A stretch of 64,000 bases of DNA from positions 156,203 through 220,202 of the forward strand of contig NZ_AUBC01000011.1 in the NCBI RefSeq assembly GCF_000429045.1, written 5' to 3'. This document shows positions 49,448 through 58,384 of the stretch, piece by piece (position 1 is the first letter of the stretch; each line of letters opens with the position of its first letter). A model generated the notes under the pieces. That model had not been told where the DNA came from. It was given only the letters and a program-made list of their open reading frames with translations, and made no database searches. This stretch comes from Salinarimonas rosea DSM 21201 (GTDB lineage Bacteria; Pseudomonadota; Alphaproteobacteria; Rhizobiales; Beijerinckiaceae). The translations under genes were made by a program, and so were the position numbers.

Positions 49448-50143
49448 ATGGCAGGCACGAACGTGCGTCCGTCCGATGTGGCGGACGACGGGGACGATGC
49501 GGCGGAGAAGCCGCCGGGCACGGCGGTGCGACGCGCGCTCGAGGACAGCCATGGGCAGATCTCGAGCTTCCTGCGCCGCCGGCTGGGCAGCGCCGAGGAT
49601 GCCGAAGAGGTGCTTCAGGCGTTCATGCTGCGCGCCGTCGAGCGCTCGCACCAGCTCGAAGACGTCGCGTCCGTGCGCGGGTGGCTGAGCCGCATCCTGG
49701 CGACGAGCATCGCCGACCACCAGCGGCGCGCCGCGCGCCGGCGCGGGCGCGAGACGAGCGCCGATCCGCACGACCTCGCCGACATCCCCGTGGAGGCTGA
49801 CGCGGAGATCGAGGAGGCGATCTGCAATTGCCTCTACACGCTGCTGCCGACGCTCAAGGGCGACTATGCCGAGGTGATCTGGCGGATCGACCTGTTGGAG
49901 GAACGGCGCGAGCGCGTCGCCGCCGACCTCGGCCTGACCCTCAACAACCTGGCGGTCCGGCTCCACCGCGGCCGGCAGGCGCTCAAGCGACGGCTGCAGG
50001 AGATGTGCCTGACCTGCCCGGTCCACGGCTTCCTCGACTGCAGCTGCGAGGCGGCCGAGCGCGCCCGCCGGAAGCAGCGGTCCGGGGCTGCGGCCGACGG
50101 CGGTCCGGACCCCATCAATCCAGAACACGAGGAAAAACCATGA
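49448..50143 (+). CDS. ECF sigma factor with Cys-rich C-terminus (second copy)
   Basis: A 231-residue factor. Region 2 (GQISSFLRRRLGSAEDAEEVLQAFMLRAVERSHQLEDVASVRGWL) and region 4 (ERRERVAADLGLTLNNLAVRLHRGRQALKRRLQEM) are intact. The Cys cluster CLTCPVHGFLDCSC (about 195-208) follows, then a basic tail. It matches the first factor at the same place (C-x2-C...C-x-C). GGAGGTGG precedes the ATG. Its own promoter is site 6, and its stop overlaps the GAPDH start. It is the most likely reader of the six-site motif. Confidence 0.9.
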   Translation: MAGTNVRPSDVADDGDDAAEKPPGTAVRRALEDSHGQISSFLRRRLGSAEDAEEVLQAFMLRAVERSHQLEDVASVRGWLSRILATSIADHQRRAARRRGRETSADPHDLADIPVEADAEIEEAICNCLYTLLPTLKGDYAEVIWRIDLLEERRERVAADLGLTLNNLAVRLHRGRQALKRRLQEMCLTCPVHGFLDCSCEAAERARRKQRSGAAADGGPDPINPEHEEKP

Positions 50144-51192
50144 GTGCGAGCAGGCGGGCAATCCGCGTGGCGATCAACGGTTACGGCGTCATCGGCAAGC
50201 GCGTGGCCGATGCGGTCGCCGCCCAGGACGACATGGTCGTGGCCGGCGTGGCAGACATCGCGACGGACTGGCGTGCACGGATGATCGGGCACAGGGGACT
50301 GGCCTATTTCGGCGCCTCCGCCGAGCACGCCGAGCGGATCGGCGCATCGGGGCTGGCCGTCGCCGGCACGCTCGACGATCTTCTGGCGGCCTCGGACGTC
50401 GTCGTCGACTGCACGCCGAAGGGCGTCGCCACGCGCAACGTCGAGACCTATCGGCGCCTCGGCAAGCGGTTCATCGTCCAGGGCGGCGAGAAGCACGAGG
50501 TGACGGGGCATTCCTTCGTCGCCGAAGCGAGCTTCGACGGCGCATTGGGGCGCGACTGCACACGGGTCGTCTCCTGTAACACGACCTCGATCGTGCGCAC
50601 GCTGACCGCGCTGAAGAAGGCCGGCCTGGCGGGCCGGGCGCGCGGCACGCTGCTGCGCCGCGCCACCGATCCGTGGGAAAGCCATCTGGGCGGCATCATG
50701 AACACGCTCGTGCCGGAAGCGGAGATCCCCAGCCACCAGGGGCCGGACGCGCAGAGCGTGGACCCCGAGCTGGACGTGATCACGATGGCGGTCAAGGTGC
50801 CCGAGACGCTGGCGCACCTGCACTACTGGTCGGTTCGGCTGGAGCGCCCGACGCGCAAGGAGGATGTCCTCACCGCCTTCGCGGCCTCCTCGCGCATCGC
50901 GCTCGTGCGCATGCGGGACGGGCTCGGTGCGATCAACGCGGTCAAGGAGATGATGGCCGATCTCGGCCGGCCGCACGACAACCTCTACGAGGTCGCGTTG
51001 TGGTCCGACATGCTGACGGTCGAGGGTGACGAGCTCTTCTACGCCTACATGGTCGACAACCAGGCCATCGTGATCCCCGAGACCATCGACGCGATCCGCG
51101 CCCTGACCGGCCTGTCGGAGACGGCGGGTCCGTCGATGAAGAAGACCGACGCCGCGCTCGGCATCGGTGTCCCGGGCGCCCTTCTGGGCTGA
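50140..51192 (+). CDS. Type II (archaeal-type) glyceraldehyde-3-phosphate dehydrogenase
   Basis: A 350-residue enzyme. The N-terminal NAD(P) motif is VAINGYGVIGKRVADAV, and the catalytic site is SCNTTS with Cys146. HLGGIMNTLVPE and the length match archaeal-type GAPDH, not the bacterial GapA/GapB type. It oxidises glyceraldehyde-3-phosphate with NAD(P). The ATG overlaps the sigma factor stop, so it should be under direct sigma control. It is rare in bacteria and probably acquired by transfer. Confidence 0.9.
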   Translation: MSASRRAIRVAINGYGVIGKRVADAVAAQDDMVVAGVADIATDWRARMIGHRGLAYFGASAEHAERIGASGLAVAGTLDDLLAASDVVVDCTPKGVATRNVETYRRLGKRFIVQGGEKHEVTGHSFVAEASFDGALGRDCTRVVSCNTTSIVRTLTALKKAGLAGRARGTLLRRATDPWESHLGGIMNTLVPEAEIPSHQGPDAQSVDPELDVITMAVKVPETLAHLHYWSVRLERPTRKEDVLTAFAASSRIALVRMRDGLGAINAVKEMMADLGRPHDNLYEVALWSDMLTVEGDELFYAYMVDNQAIVIPETIDAIRALTGLSETAGPSMKKTDAALGIGVPGALLG

Positions 51193-51278
51193 GGCGCCGT
51201 GGTCGCGGTCGAGCGTGCACGATGGGCGGGCGAGCCGGCGTGTCGTCGCGCCGGCCCCTTCGCGCGGTCCGTCGCGCG

Positions 51279-52187
51279 TCACTGCGCGAGATAGCCGCGC
51301 GCGGCCATGTCGTCCCGGGTGCGCTCCGCCGCCTCGAGAAAGACCTCGACGATCCGCGAGGTCGGCGCTTCCGGTGGCCGCACCAGCAACGACTTGAAGT
51401 GCACGGCGGGCCTGAACGGCCTGACGGCGACATCGGTCAGGTCCAGGCCGTCCAACGAGAAGGGGTTGACCAGGGCGAGGCCCACCCCGTGCCGGACCAG
51501 GCTGCTGATCGTCAGCGAGTACTGCGTTTCGCAGACGACGCGGGGTTTCGCACCCTCTCGCGCGAAGATCGCGTCGAACCTCGCTCTCGCGGCGTCCTCG
51601 CTCGCGAGGGTGACGAAGCGTTCGTCGGCGAGCATGCCCGGGCCGATCACGTCCTCGCCGGCCAGGCGGTGATCCTTGGGCATGATGCAGACGGCCGGTG
51701 CGTTCGCGAACGGCCGCACGTCCAGCCCCGCCTTGCTGATCTCGTCGGCGGCGAAGCCGAGGTCGAAATTGCCGGCGGCGACCTCCTCCCTGACGTATTC
51801 CGAGCTGCGGATCTGCAGCAGGATCGGGACGTCGGGGAACTCGGTCGCGAACCGGCCGACGACCCTGGGCAGGAACGCGTGCCCGAGGGCCGGGAGGCTG
51901 ATGATTCTCAGGCGCGCACCTCGGAAGCTGCGGATGTTCTCGGCCGCGAACCGGAGGCGCTCGAGGCCGACGAACGAGCGTTGAACCTCCTCGAGCAGCG
52001 CATGCGCCTCCGCGGTGGGCTTGAGCCGTCCATGCTCGCGCAGGAAGAGCGTCAGCCTCGTGCTGCCCTCGAGCTCGGCCAGGTGGCGGCTGACCGCTGG
52101 TTGCGAGATGCGGAGCATCTCCGCCGCCCGGCTCGCGGTCCCGCAGAGCATGACGGCCCGGAAGGCCTCGATCTGACGAAAATTCAT
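51279..52187 (-). CDS. LysR-family transcriptional regulator
   Basis: A 302-residue LTTR. The HTH is RQIEAFRAVMLCGTASRAAEMLRISQPAVSRHLAELE, and the rest is a periplasmic-binding-like effector domain. It is divergent from the MetC-like gene, and an LTTR-type palindrome lies between them. It probably controls the metC-like and aap-like genes in response to an amino acid. Confidence 0.92.
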   Translation of the reverse strand: MNFRQIEAFRAVMLCGTASRAAEMLRISQPAVSRHLAELEGSTRLTLFLREHGRLKPTAEAHALLEEVQRSFVGLERLRFAAENIRSFRGARLRIISLPALGHAFLPRVVGRFATEFPDVPILLQIRSSEYVREEVAAGNFDLGFAADEISKAGLDVRPFANAPAVCIMPKDHRLAGEDVIGPGMLADERFVTLASEDAARARFDAIFAREGAKPRVVCETQYSLTISSLVRHGVGLALVNPFSLDGLDLTDVAVRPFRPAVHFKSLLVRPPEAPTSRIVEVFLEAAERTRDDMAARGYLAQ

Positions 52188-52196
52188 GCCCGCACC

Positions 52197-52215
52197 CTAT
52201 CAGGTTTTTGGATAG
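52197..52215. promoter_or_regulatory. LysR-type binding palindrome
   Basis: CTATC-N9-GATAG, containing the T-N11-A core typical of LysR regulators, 10 bp before the lysR-like start and 73 bp before the metC-like start. An AT-rich stretch (52202-52240) follows. Confidence 0.6.
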
Positions 52216-52287
52216 CCTGCGGATGTTTTTGTATTTGCGGCTATGGAAGCCGCATGCGCTCATTACTCGGCAACGTCCGAGGCGCAC

Positions 52288-53460
52288 ATGAACCGCGAAA
52301 CCGTCTTGTTGAAGGATTGGGGCGACGACCTCCCGTTCCGCTCCCTGTCCGTGCCTCCCCATCGCGGGTCGACGTTGCTGTTCGACACCGTCGCGGCTTT
52401 CAACGAGCGGCACGCCGGCTTCTACGACGGGTACTCGTACGGCCTCTACGGGCACCCGGCCAGCCGGGCCTTGGAAAAGGCGATGGCGACACTCGAAGGC
52501 GGGGCGCGTGCATTGCTGACACCGTCCGGCATGGCGGCGATCACGCTGGTCAACATGACGGTCCTGTCCGCAGGCGACGAGGTCTTGATCCCCGAGAGCG
52601 CCTACGGCCCCGCACGAGAGGCCGGGCAGGGCCTGCTTCGCGCCATGGGCATGTCGGTGCGTCACTACGCTCCCGATGCCGACGTCGGACGGCTTTTCAC
52701 CGACCGCACGAAGCTGGTCTGGATCGAAGCGCCCGGCAGCTTCGGCATGGAGATGCAGGATATTCCCGCCATCGTCGCCGCCGCGCAACGGGCGGGAGTT
52801 GCGGTGGCGGTCGACGGCACCTGGGCCTCGCCGCTCGGCCTGAGGTCCCTCGACCACGGTGTCGACTACGCGGTCCAGGCGCTCTCGAAATACGTCAGCG
52901 GCCATTCCGACGTCCTCATGGGATCGGTGGCGGTGCCCGACGAGGCGCGCTACCGAGCCCTGAAGGACCGCTCCAAAGCGCTCGGCTACGGGGTCTCTCC
53001 CGAGGACTGCGTGCTGACCCTGCGCGGGCTCGGAACGCTGGCCGTACGACTGGAACGGCAAGCCGGGACGGCGCTCGCCATCGCCGACTGGCTGCGCTCC
53101 CGACCCGGCGTGACGCGCGTTCTGCACCCGGCGCTTCCGGGCGACCGCGGCCACGCGCTCTGGTCGCGCGACTTCACGGGAGCCGGCGCGGTATTCTCGG
53201 TGGTGCTCGATCGCTCGCTGGACGCGAACCTGCCGGCGTTTCTCGAGAACTGCGAGATCTTCCGCATCGGTGCCAGCTGGGGCGGCCTGCACAGCCTCTT
53301 CGCGCCCGCGGAGATGAAGGCCCTGCGAGGCACGCCCGACTGGGCGGAAACCGGACCGCTCGTGCGCATCTGCATCGGGCTGGAAGCCGAGGCGGACCTC
53401 CGCGCCGACCTGGAACGGGGCCTTGCTCGGTACACGTGCGCAATCGCTCGGGCGGGCTGA
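52288..53460 (+). CDS. metC: MetC-like PLP-dependent enzyme (cystathionine beta-lyase family)
   Basis: A 390-residue Cys/Met-metabolism PLP enzyme. YGLYGHPASRALEKAMATLEGG, the pocket TPSGMAAITLV and the PLP lysine in ALSKYVSGHSDVLMG are clear. I use ATG 52288, which gives the family start; an in-frame ATG 45 bp upstream adds nothing. Enzymes of this family cleave cystathionine or cystine. Linkage to an amino-acid ABC transporter suggests uptake followed by breakdown of a sulfur amino acid. Confidence 0.88.
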   Translation: MNRETVLLKDWGDDLPFRSLSVPPHRGSTLLFDTVAAFNERHAGFYDGYSYGLYGHPASRALEKAMATLEGGARALLTPSGMAAITLVNMTVLSAGDEVLIPESAYGPAREAGQGLLRAMGMSVRHYAPDADVGRLFTDRTKLVWIEAPGSFGMEMQDIPAIVAAAQRAGVAVAVDGTWASPLGLRSLDHGVDYAVQALSKYVSGHSDVLMGSVAVPDEARYRALKDRSKALGYGVSPEDCVLTLRGLGTLAVRLERQAGTALAIADWLRSRPGVTRVLHPALPGDRGHALWSRDFTGAGAVFSVVLDRSLDANLPAFLENCEIFRIGASWGGLHSLFAPAEMKALRGTPDWAETGPLVRICIGLEAEADLRADLERGLARYTCAIARAG

Positions 53461-53525
53461 CCGCCAGCGCTCCGGCGAAGCGCCGCGCCGGGGTGATGCT
53501 TCATGGCGCACGGAGGGGTGACGAC

Positions 53526-54551
53526 ATGAAAACGAACGTGCTGTTTCGACTGATCGCCGGCACGGCGGCCCTGCTGCCGGTGGCGGCGCAGGCCGGCCCG
53601 ACTCTCGACGCCGTGAAGGCTCGTGGGGTGCTGAACTGCGGTGTCAGCACCGGCACTTCCATCGGGAAGAGCACCCTCGACGATTCCGGCAACTGGACGG
53701 GATTCGAAGCCGATTTCTGCCGCGCCGTCGCCGCCGCCATTCTCGGCGACGCGACCGCGGTCGAGTTCGTCCCGCTGGAGTTCAAGAACGCGTTCGCGTC
53801 GCTGCAATCGGGGAGCGTCGACATGCTCGCGCGCTCTGCGACCTGGACCCTCTCGCGCGATGCCGAACTCGGCTTCGAGTGGGCGGGTGTCTACCTGTAC
53901 GACGGGCAGGGCTTTCTCGTGAGCAAGGCGAGCGGCGTCACGTCCGCGGAGCAGCTGGACGGCGCCTCGATCTGCGTCACCTCGGGCACGACGACCGAGC
54001 TCAACCTCGCGGACTATTTCCGCACCAAGGGCATGAGCTACACGCCGATCACGGTCGGTTCGCCCGACCAGTCGATCGCCAATCTCGAAGCGGGCCGCTG
54101 CGACGCCTACACCAACGAGGTCGGCGGCCTCGCCTCCTATCGGCTGGGGCTTTCGGACCCCGCGGCCTACACCATTCTCCCGGACGTCATCTCGAAGGAG
54201 CCGCTCGGGCCCGTGGTCCGTCAGGACGATCCGCAGTTCGAGGACGTCGTCGAGTGGACCCTCTACGCGCTCGTCATCGCCGAGGAGTTCGGGTTGACCA
54301 AGGACGGCGTCGCGCAGGCGGCAGCGACGACGCAACGGCCCGAGATGCGGCGGTTCCTCGGTGCCGAAGGCGAGTTCGGGGCGAAGCTCGGATTGCCGAA
54401 CGACTGGGCCGTCAAGGTCATCCAGGCGACCGGGAACTACGGTGAGCTGTTCGAGCGCACGCTCGGATCGCAGAGCGACGCCGGCATCGCCCGCGGAGTC
54501 AATCGCCTCTGGTCGGAGGGCGGTCTCCTGTACGCCCCGCCGGTCCGGTGA
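53526..54551 (+). CDS. aapJ: Amino-acid ABC transporter substrate-binding protein
   Basis: A 341-residue periplasmic protein. It has a signal peptide (1-23, AAQAG) and the SBP family 3 / AapJ-BztA pattern: TLDAVKARGVLNCGVSTG, GFEADFCRAVAAAIL and GPVVRQDD. It binds polar amino acids in known systems. GGAGGGG precedes the ATG. It overlaps the permease gene by GTGA and starts 65 bp after the PLP enzyme. Confidence 0.92.
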   Translation: MKTNVLFRLIAGTAALLPVAAQAGPTLDAVKARGVLNCGVSTGTSIGKSTLDDSGNWTGFEADFCRAVAAAILGDATAVEFVPLEFKNAFASLQSGSVDMLARSATWTLSRDAELGFEWAGVYLYDGQGFLVSKASGVTSAEQLDGASICVTSGTTTELNLADYFRTKGMSYTPITVGSPDQSIANLEAGRCDAYTNEVGGLASYRLGLSDPAAYTILPDVISKEPLGPVVRQDDPQFEDVVEWTLYALVIAEEFGLTKDGVAQAAATTQRPEMRRFLGAEGEFGAKLGLPNDWAVKVIQATGNYGELFERTLGSQSDAGIARGVNRLWSEGGLLYAPPVR

Positions 54552-55753
54552 CGCGTCCCGTCATGCCGACGTGCGCATCCATCGGCGCGGCACCCGCTGC
54601 TGCGCCGACGCCGCGCAGGCCGCCCCGGCGGCGGTTGCCCTGGCGCTCGCTCGGGCAGCAGGCCTTGGTGCTCGCCCTCGTCGCGGCGGGCCTCGCCTAT
54701 CTCGCCGGCAACGTCGCCAGGAACCTGGAGGCGAGCGGCATGGCGGGCGGCTTCGGCTTCCTGCGCGAGGAGGCCGGTTTCGCCATGAGCTTCAGCCTGA
54801 TCGAGGTGAGCGAATCCTCGACCTACGGCCGGGTTTTCTTGGCGGGCCTCTCGAACACGATCTTCATCGCCGCCCTCGCGCTCGTGAGCGCCACCGCCCT
54901 CGGCTTCGTCGTCGGCTTCGCTCGAACCTCGACCGTCGCTCCGGTGCGCGGGGCGGCGGCGCTGTTCGTGGAGCTGCTCAGGAACCTGCCGCTCCTGCTC
55001 GTCCTGATCTTCATCCAGGCTGTCGTCCTGCGATCCCTGCCGGTGGTTCGCGAGGCCGTCTCGTTCGCCGATACGGTCTACCTCAGCAATCGGGGCATCT
55101 ATTTTCCCTGGCCCCGAGACGACCACGCGCTCGCGGCCGGCGTGGCGGTCGTTCTCGGAACCGGCTTCGTCGTCGGTGCCTGGCTGCTCCGCCCGCGGAC
55201 GCCGATCCTGTCCTCGAAGGACGTCGGAGCCGCACTTGCCGCTGCCGCCATCGGCTCGGCGCTGCTGGTCTCGACCGTCGCCTTCGTCGACTGGGAGCGC
55301 CCGGCGCTCCGCGGCTTCGACTTCACGGGCGGCGCGAAGCTCATGCCGGAGCTCGCGGCGCTGCTGCTGGCGCTCACCCTGTACAATGCCTCGTTCATCG
55401 CCGAGCTGGTTCGCGCCGGCCTCCAGAGCGTCGACCGCGGCCAGGTCGAGGCCGCGATGGCCCTGGGCCTGCGCCCGAGCTTCATCCGGCGCCGCATCGT
55501 CCTGCCCCAGGCGATGCGCCTCATCGTGCCGCCGCTGACCAACCAATACGTCCACCTGATCAAGGCGTCGTCCTTGGCGACGGTCGTCGGCTTCCCCGAC
55601 CTGGTCGCCGTGTTCCTCGGAACGGCGCTCAACCAGACCGGTCGCGCAGTGGAAATCGTGGCCATGACGGCGGGCGTCTACCTGACGCTGTGCCTGGCCG
55701 TCGCATCCGTGTCCGCGGCATGGAATGCGCGATCCAAGCTGAAGGAACGGTGA
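54548..55753 (+). CDS. aapQ: Amino-acid ABC transporter permease (AapQ-like)
   Basis: A 401-residue permease of the AapQ/BztB type, with the long insertion after the first helices. Motifs are LLRNLPLLLVLIFIQ, YNASFIAELVRAGLQSV and the EAA loop QVEAAMALGLRPSFIRRRIVLPQAMRLIVPPL. The GTG start 54548 overlaps the binding-protein stop; ATG 54563 is an alternative. It forms a heterodimer with AapM. Confidence 0.9.
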   Translation: MTRPVMPTCASIGAAPAAAPTPRRPPRRRLPWRSLGQQALVLALVAAGLAYLAGNVARNLEASGMAGGFGFLREEAGFAMSFSLIEVSESSTYGRVFLAGLSNTIFIAALALVSATALGFVVGFARTSTVAPVRGAAALFVELLRNLPLLLVLIFIQAVVLRSLPVVREAVSFADTVYLSNRGIYFPWPRDDHALAAGVAVVLGTGFVVGAWLLRPRTPILSSKDVGAALAAAAIGSALLVSTVAFVDWERPALRGFDFTGGAKLMPELAALLLALTLYNASFIAELVRAGLQSVDRGQVEAAMALGLRPSFIRRRIVLPQAMRLIVPPLTNQYVHLIKASSLATVVGFPDLVAVFLGTALNQTGRAVEIVAMTAGVYLTLCLAVASVSAAWNARSKLKER

Positions 55754-55755
55754 GG

Positions 55756-56844
55756 ATGAAGACGCACGTTCCCGACGTCGGTCGTGGACATCGGCTCGTG
55801 CGGGGACTCGGCTCCCGCCGGAGCGCCTCGAGCCTGCTCGCCTGGGCCGTTGCGCTCGTCGCGGCCGGGATCACGCTCCCCGACATCGTCGGGTGGGCGC
55901 TCGTCGACGCGACCTGGGTGGCGGAAGACCGAGCGGGATGCGATCCGGCCGGAGCCTGCTGGGCTTTCGTCGTCAATCGCCTGCCGCAGTTCGCGTTCGG
56001 CTTCTATCCTCCGGAGGAGCGCTGGCGCGCGGCGGTCGCCCTCGCGTGGCCGCTGGTGTCCCTGGCGATCGCCCTCGGGCCGGGGTTTCGGCGCCGGGCG
56101 GCGGTCGTTGCCGCCGCTCTGGCATTCTATCCTCCGGTCGCCGGCCTCCTCCTGCTGGGGGGCCTGCTCGGGCTTCCCCGCGTTCCCACCTCGCAATGGG
56201 GCGGCATGACGATGACGGTCTTCGTCGGGACGGTCGCCTTCGTGGCCGCCTTCCCGATCGGGCTCGGCCTGGCGCTCGCCCGGCGTTCGTCGCTGCCGGC
56301 CCTGCGTCTGCTGGGAACGGGTTTCATCGAGATCTGGCGCGGCCTGCCGCTGATCGCCGTCCTCTTCATCGCCGTCGTCATGGTCCCGCTGGCCCTGCCT
56401 CCCGGCACCGAGCTGCCCCGCCTCGTGCTCGCGCTCGTCGGCATCACGCTCTACACCTCGTCGTACCTGGCGGAGGTCTTCCGCGGCGGCCTGCAAAGCC
56501 TCGGTGCGGGCCAGGGCGAAGCGGCCTCGGCGCTGGGCTTCACCTATTGGTCCGCGCAGCGGTACGTCGTCGTCCCACAGGCGCTCATGGCCGTCGTTCC
56601 GGGCATCCTCAATACGGTCGTCGCGCTGTTCAAGGATACGACCTACGTCCTCGTCGTGGGCCTGTTCGACTTCTTGAGCATCGTCAGCGCCGCCGTCGCG
56701 GACCCGCGTTGGCTGGGTCTCGCCACCGAGGGCTACGTCTTCGTCGGGCTCGTCTACTGGGCCTTCTGCTTCCTGCTCTCGCGGGTGAGCGCGCGCATCG
56801 AGCGCGACATCGGGCGCGGACGCGAGCGAGGGAGATCGGCATGA
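55756..56844 (+). CDS. aapM: Amino-acid ABC transporter permease (AapM-like)
   Basis: A 362-residue permease of the AapM/BztC type. The first helix and a long extracytoplasmic region (about 50-85) precede the permease core. Motifs are IEIWRGLPLIAVLFIAVV, YTSSYLAEVFRGGLQSL and QGEAASALGFTYWSAQRYVVVPQAL. The start is 2 bp after aapQ with GAGG. Its stop overlaps the ATPase start by 4 bp. Confidence 0.9.
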   Translation: MKTHVPDVGRGHRLVRGLGSRRSASSLLAWAVALVAAGITLPDIVGWALVDATWVAEDRAGCDPAGACWAFVVNRLPQFAFGFYPPEERWRAAVALAWPLVSLAIALGPGFRRRAAVVAAALAFYPPVAGLLLLGGLLGLPRVPTSQWGGMTMTVFVGTVAFVAAFPIGLGLALARRSSLPALRLLGTGFIEIWRGLPLIAVLFIAVVMVPLALPPGTELPRLVLALVGITLYTSSYLAEVFRGGLQSLGAGQGEAASALGFTYWSAQRYVVVPQALMAVVPGILNTVVALFKDTTYVLVVGLFDFLSIVSAAVADPRWLGLATEGYVFVGLVYWAFCFLLSRVSARIERDIGRGRERGRSA

Positions 56845-57578
56845 CGGACGTCGCGGTCGAGGTGGCGAGCCTCTCGAAGTGGTTCGGCACCTTCCTGGCG
56901 TTGGACGATGTCTCGCTGCGCGTGCCGCGGGGGTGCAGCACCGTCCTCTGCGGTCCCTCCGGCTCCGGGAAGTCGACGCTTCTGCGATGCTTGAACGGGC
57001 TCGAGACGTGGCAGGAAGGCGAGGTGCGCATCGCGGGGACCCGCGTGCGCAGCCGCCCCGGCGACCTCGTCGCCCTGCGTCGACGGGTCGGGATGGTGTT
57101 TCAGAGCTTCCACCTGTTCCCGCACCTCGACGTCCTCGCGAACGTCTCGCTGCCGCCCCGGATCAACCTGAGGCTCCCCCGCGCCGAGGCCGAGGACCGG
57201 GCGCACCGCCTGCTGGCGGAGGTCGGCATGGCCGAGCTGGCGCGCATGTTCCCCGCGCAGCTGTCGGGAGGGCAGAAGCAGCGCGTCGCCATCGCGCGGG
57301 CGCTGGCGATGGAGCCCCAGGTGCTTCTGTTCGACGAGCCGACCTCGGCGCTCGACCCGGAATCGGTGGGCGAGGTCCTGGACGTCATGACGCAGCTCGC
57401 CGAACACGGGCGCACGATGGTGGTCGTGACCCACGAGATGGGCTTCGCCCGCCGCGTCTGCCACGAGGTCGTCTTCCTCAGCGACGGCCGCATCGTCGAG
57501 TGCGCGCCCGCCGACCGCTTCTTCTCCGACCCGGCATCCGATCGAGCACGGACGTTCCTCGGGCAGGTCTGTCGGTAG
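56841..57578 (+). CDS. aapP: Amino-acid ABC transporter ATPase (AapP-like)
   Basis: A 245-residue ABC ATPase. Walker A is GPSGSGKST, the Q-loop VFQSFHLFPHLDV, the signature LSGGQKQRVAIARAL, Walker B VLLFDEPTSALD, and the H-loop VTHEMGF. It ends the operon lysR-divergent metC-aapJQMP. A hairpin follows between this gene and copZ. Confidence 0.94.
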   Translation: MTDVAVEVASLSKWFGTFLALDDVSLRVPRGCSTVLCGPSGSGKSTLLRCLNGLETWQEGEVRIAGTRVRSRPGDLVALRRRVGMVFQSFHLFPHLDVLANVSLPPRINLRLPRAEAEDRAHRLLAEVGMAELARMFPAQLSGGQKQRVAIARALAMEPQVLLFDEPTSALDPESVGEVLDVMTQLAEHGRTMVVVTHEMGFARRVCHEVVFLSDGRIVECAPADRFFSDPASDRARTFLGQVCR

Positions 57579-57611
57579 GCCGGGGGGCGGTCACGCTTCA
57601 GCGATCCCGTC

Positions 57612-57630
57612 GCCCGGCTCGAAGCCGGGC
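57612..57630. terminator. Hairpin between convergent aapP and copZ
   Basis: GCCCGGCT-CGA-AGCCGGGC, a perfect 8-bp stem in the 90-bp convergent gap. It is likely a two-way terminator, although T-runs are absent. Confidence 0.55.
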
Positions 57631-57668
57631 CGCCGGCTCGACGCGCGAACCGGCGGCCGTCGCCATCG

Positions 57669-57866
57669 TCAGGTCGCCGGCGCGGCGGGATACCCCGCCT
57701 CCTTCAGGACGGCTTCGAAGGCCGAGCGCGGAAGGGTCGAGCGAACCTCGACCCGGCGCCGCTCGGGCTCGGCCGTCACGTCCGCCTGCGGGTCGGCGCT
57801 CCTGATGGCCTTCGTTACGCTCTTCGCGCAGCCGCCGCACGTCATGTTCTCGACCCGGAACTCCAT
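57669..57866 (-). CDS. copZ: CopZ-like copper chaperone (HMA domain)
   Basis: A 65-residue HMA protein beginning MEFRVENMTCGGCAKSV, with the metal-binding Cys10 and Cys13 in MTCGGC, and the usual beta-alpha-beta length. It passes Cu(I) to the copper pump CopA. AGGAG precedes the start. A CueR-type promoter lies about 60 bp upstream, so it is expected to be induced by copper. Confidence 0.93.
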   Translation of the reverse strand: MEFRVENMTCGGCAKSVTKAIRSADPQADVTAEPERRRVEVRSTLPRSAFEAVLKEAGYPAAPAT

Positions 57867-57919
57867 CTCTCGTCTCCTGCTCTTTCACGGTCGACGGCGC
57901 GGTCGCCCCGTCCCGGCAT

Positions 57920-57950
57920 CGTCTAGTTCTTCCAACGACTGGAAGGTCAA
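57920..57950 (-). promoter_or_regulatory. CueR/MerR-type promoter of copZ
   Basis: Minus strand: -35 TTGACC (57950-57945), a 19-bp spacer holding the dyad CTTCCA-N5-TGGAAG, and a -10 TAGACG. The long spacer plus the dyad is the hallmark of MerR-family activation. Confidence 0.85.
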
Positions 57951-58002
57951 GGTGCCCGTGAGGTCGAGCGCACCTGCCCGCCCGAGCCGACCGCCTTTCC
58001 GC

Positions 58003-58033
58003 TTGACCTTCCAACGCTGGAATAGCCGACCCC
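58003..58033 (+). promoter_or_regulatory. CueR/MerR-type promoter, divergent from copZ
   Basis: Plus strand: TTGACC (58003-58008), then CTTCCA-ACGC-TGGAA dyad. The -10 is poor (GACCCC region), so strength is uncertain. It would drive transcription towards the ferredoxin-reductase gene, with a leader of about 350 nt. Confidence 0.65.
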
Positions 58034-58384
58034 CGAATGCGGATCATGGACGCGCAAGAGGAGGCTCTCGTGACCGCATACCGGAACCGTCCGCTCCATC
58101 GGGACTCGTCCCGGCCCGGACCAGAACGCCACCGACCCGCCTAGCGCGCCTCCTCTGGCCTTCGGACGTGCCGGACGGCCGCGACACGACGCGGCGCCGC
58201 GCACGGCGCAGAGCCGATCGCAGTGGGCGCTGCCCCGAGGCAGCCATTGCCCGGAGGCGGGCGGAGACGTCGCGTCGTCTCGGCGCCGTACGCCCTGCGC
58301 CTCCGCGTCCGTCCCTCCCATCCCGCTCTCCCAAGCGCTCTCGCGACGGAGCCGCTTCACCGACGCTCTCGAGGACATTGGCAC
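58034..58384. other. Long leader before ferredoxin-reductase gene
   Basis: About 350 bp with no established gene. A GTG at 58070 preceded by GAGGAGG could open a 24-residue, Arg/Pro-rich ORF ending at 58144. Otherwise I see no structure beyond GC-rich dyads. Confidence 0.45.
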
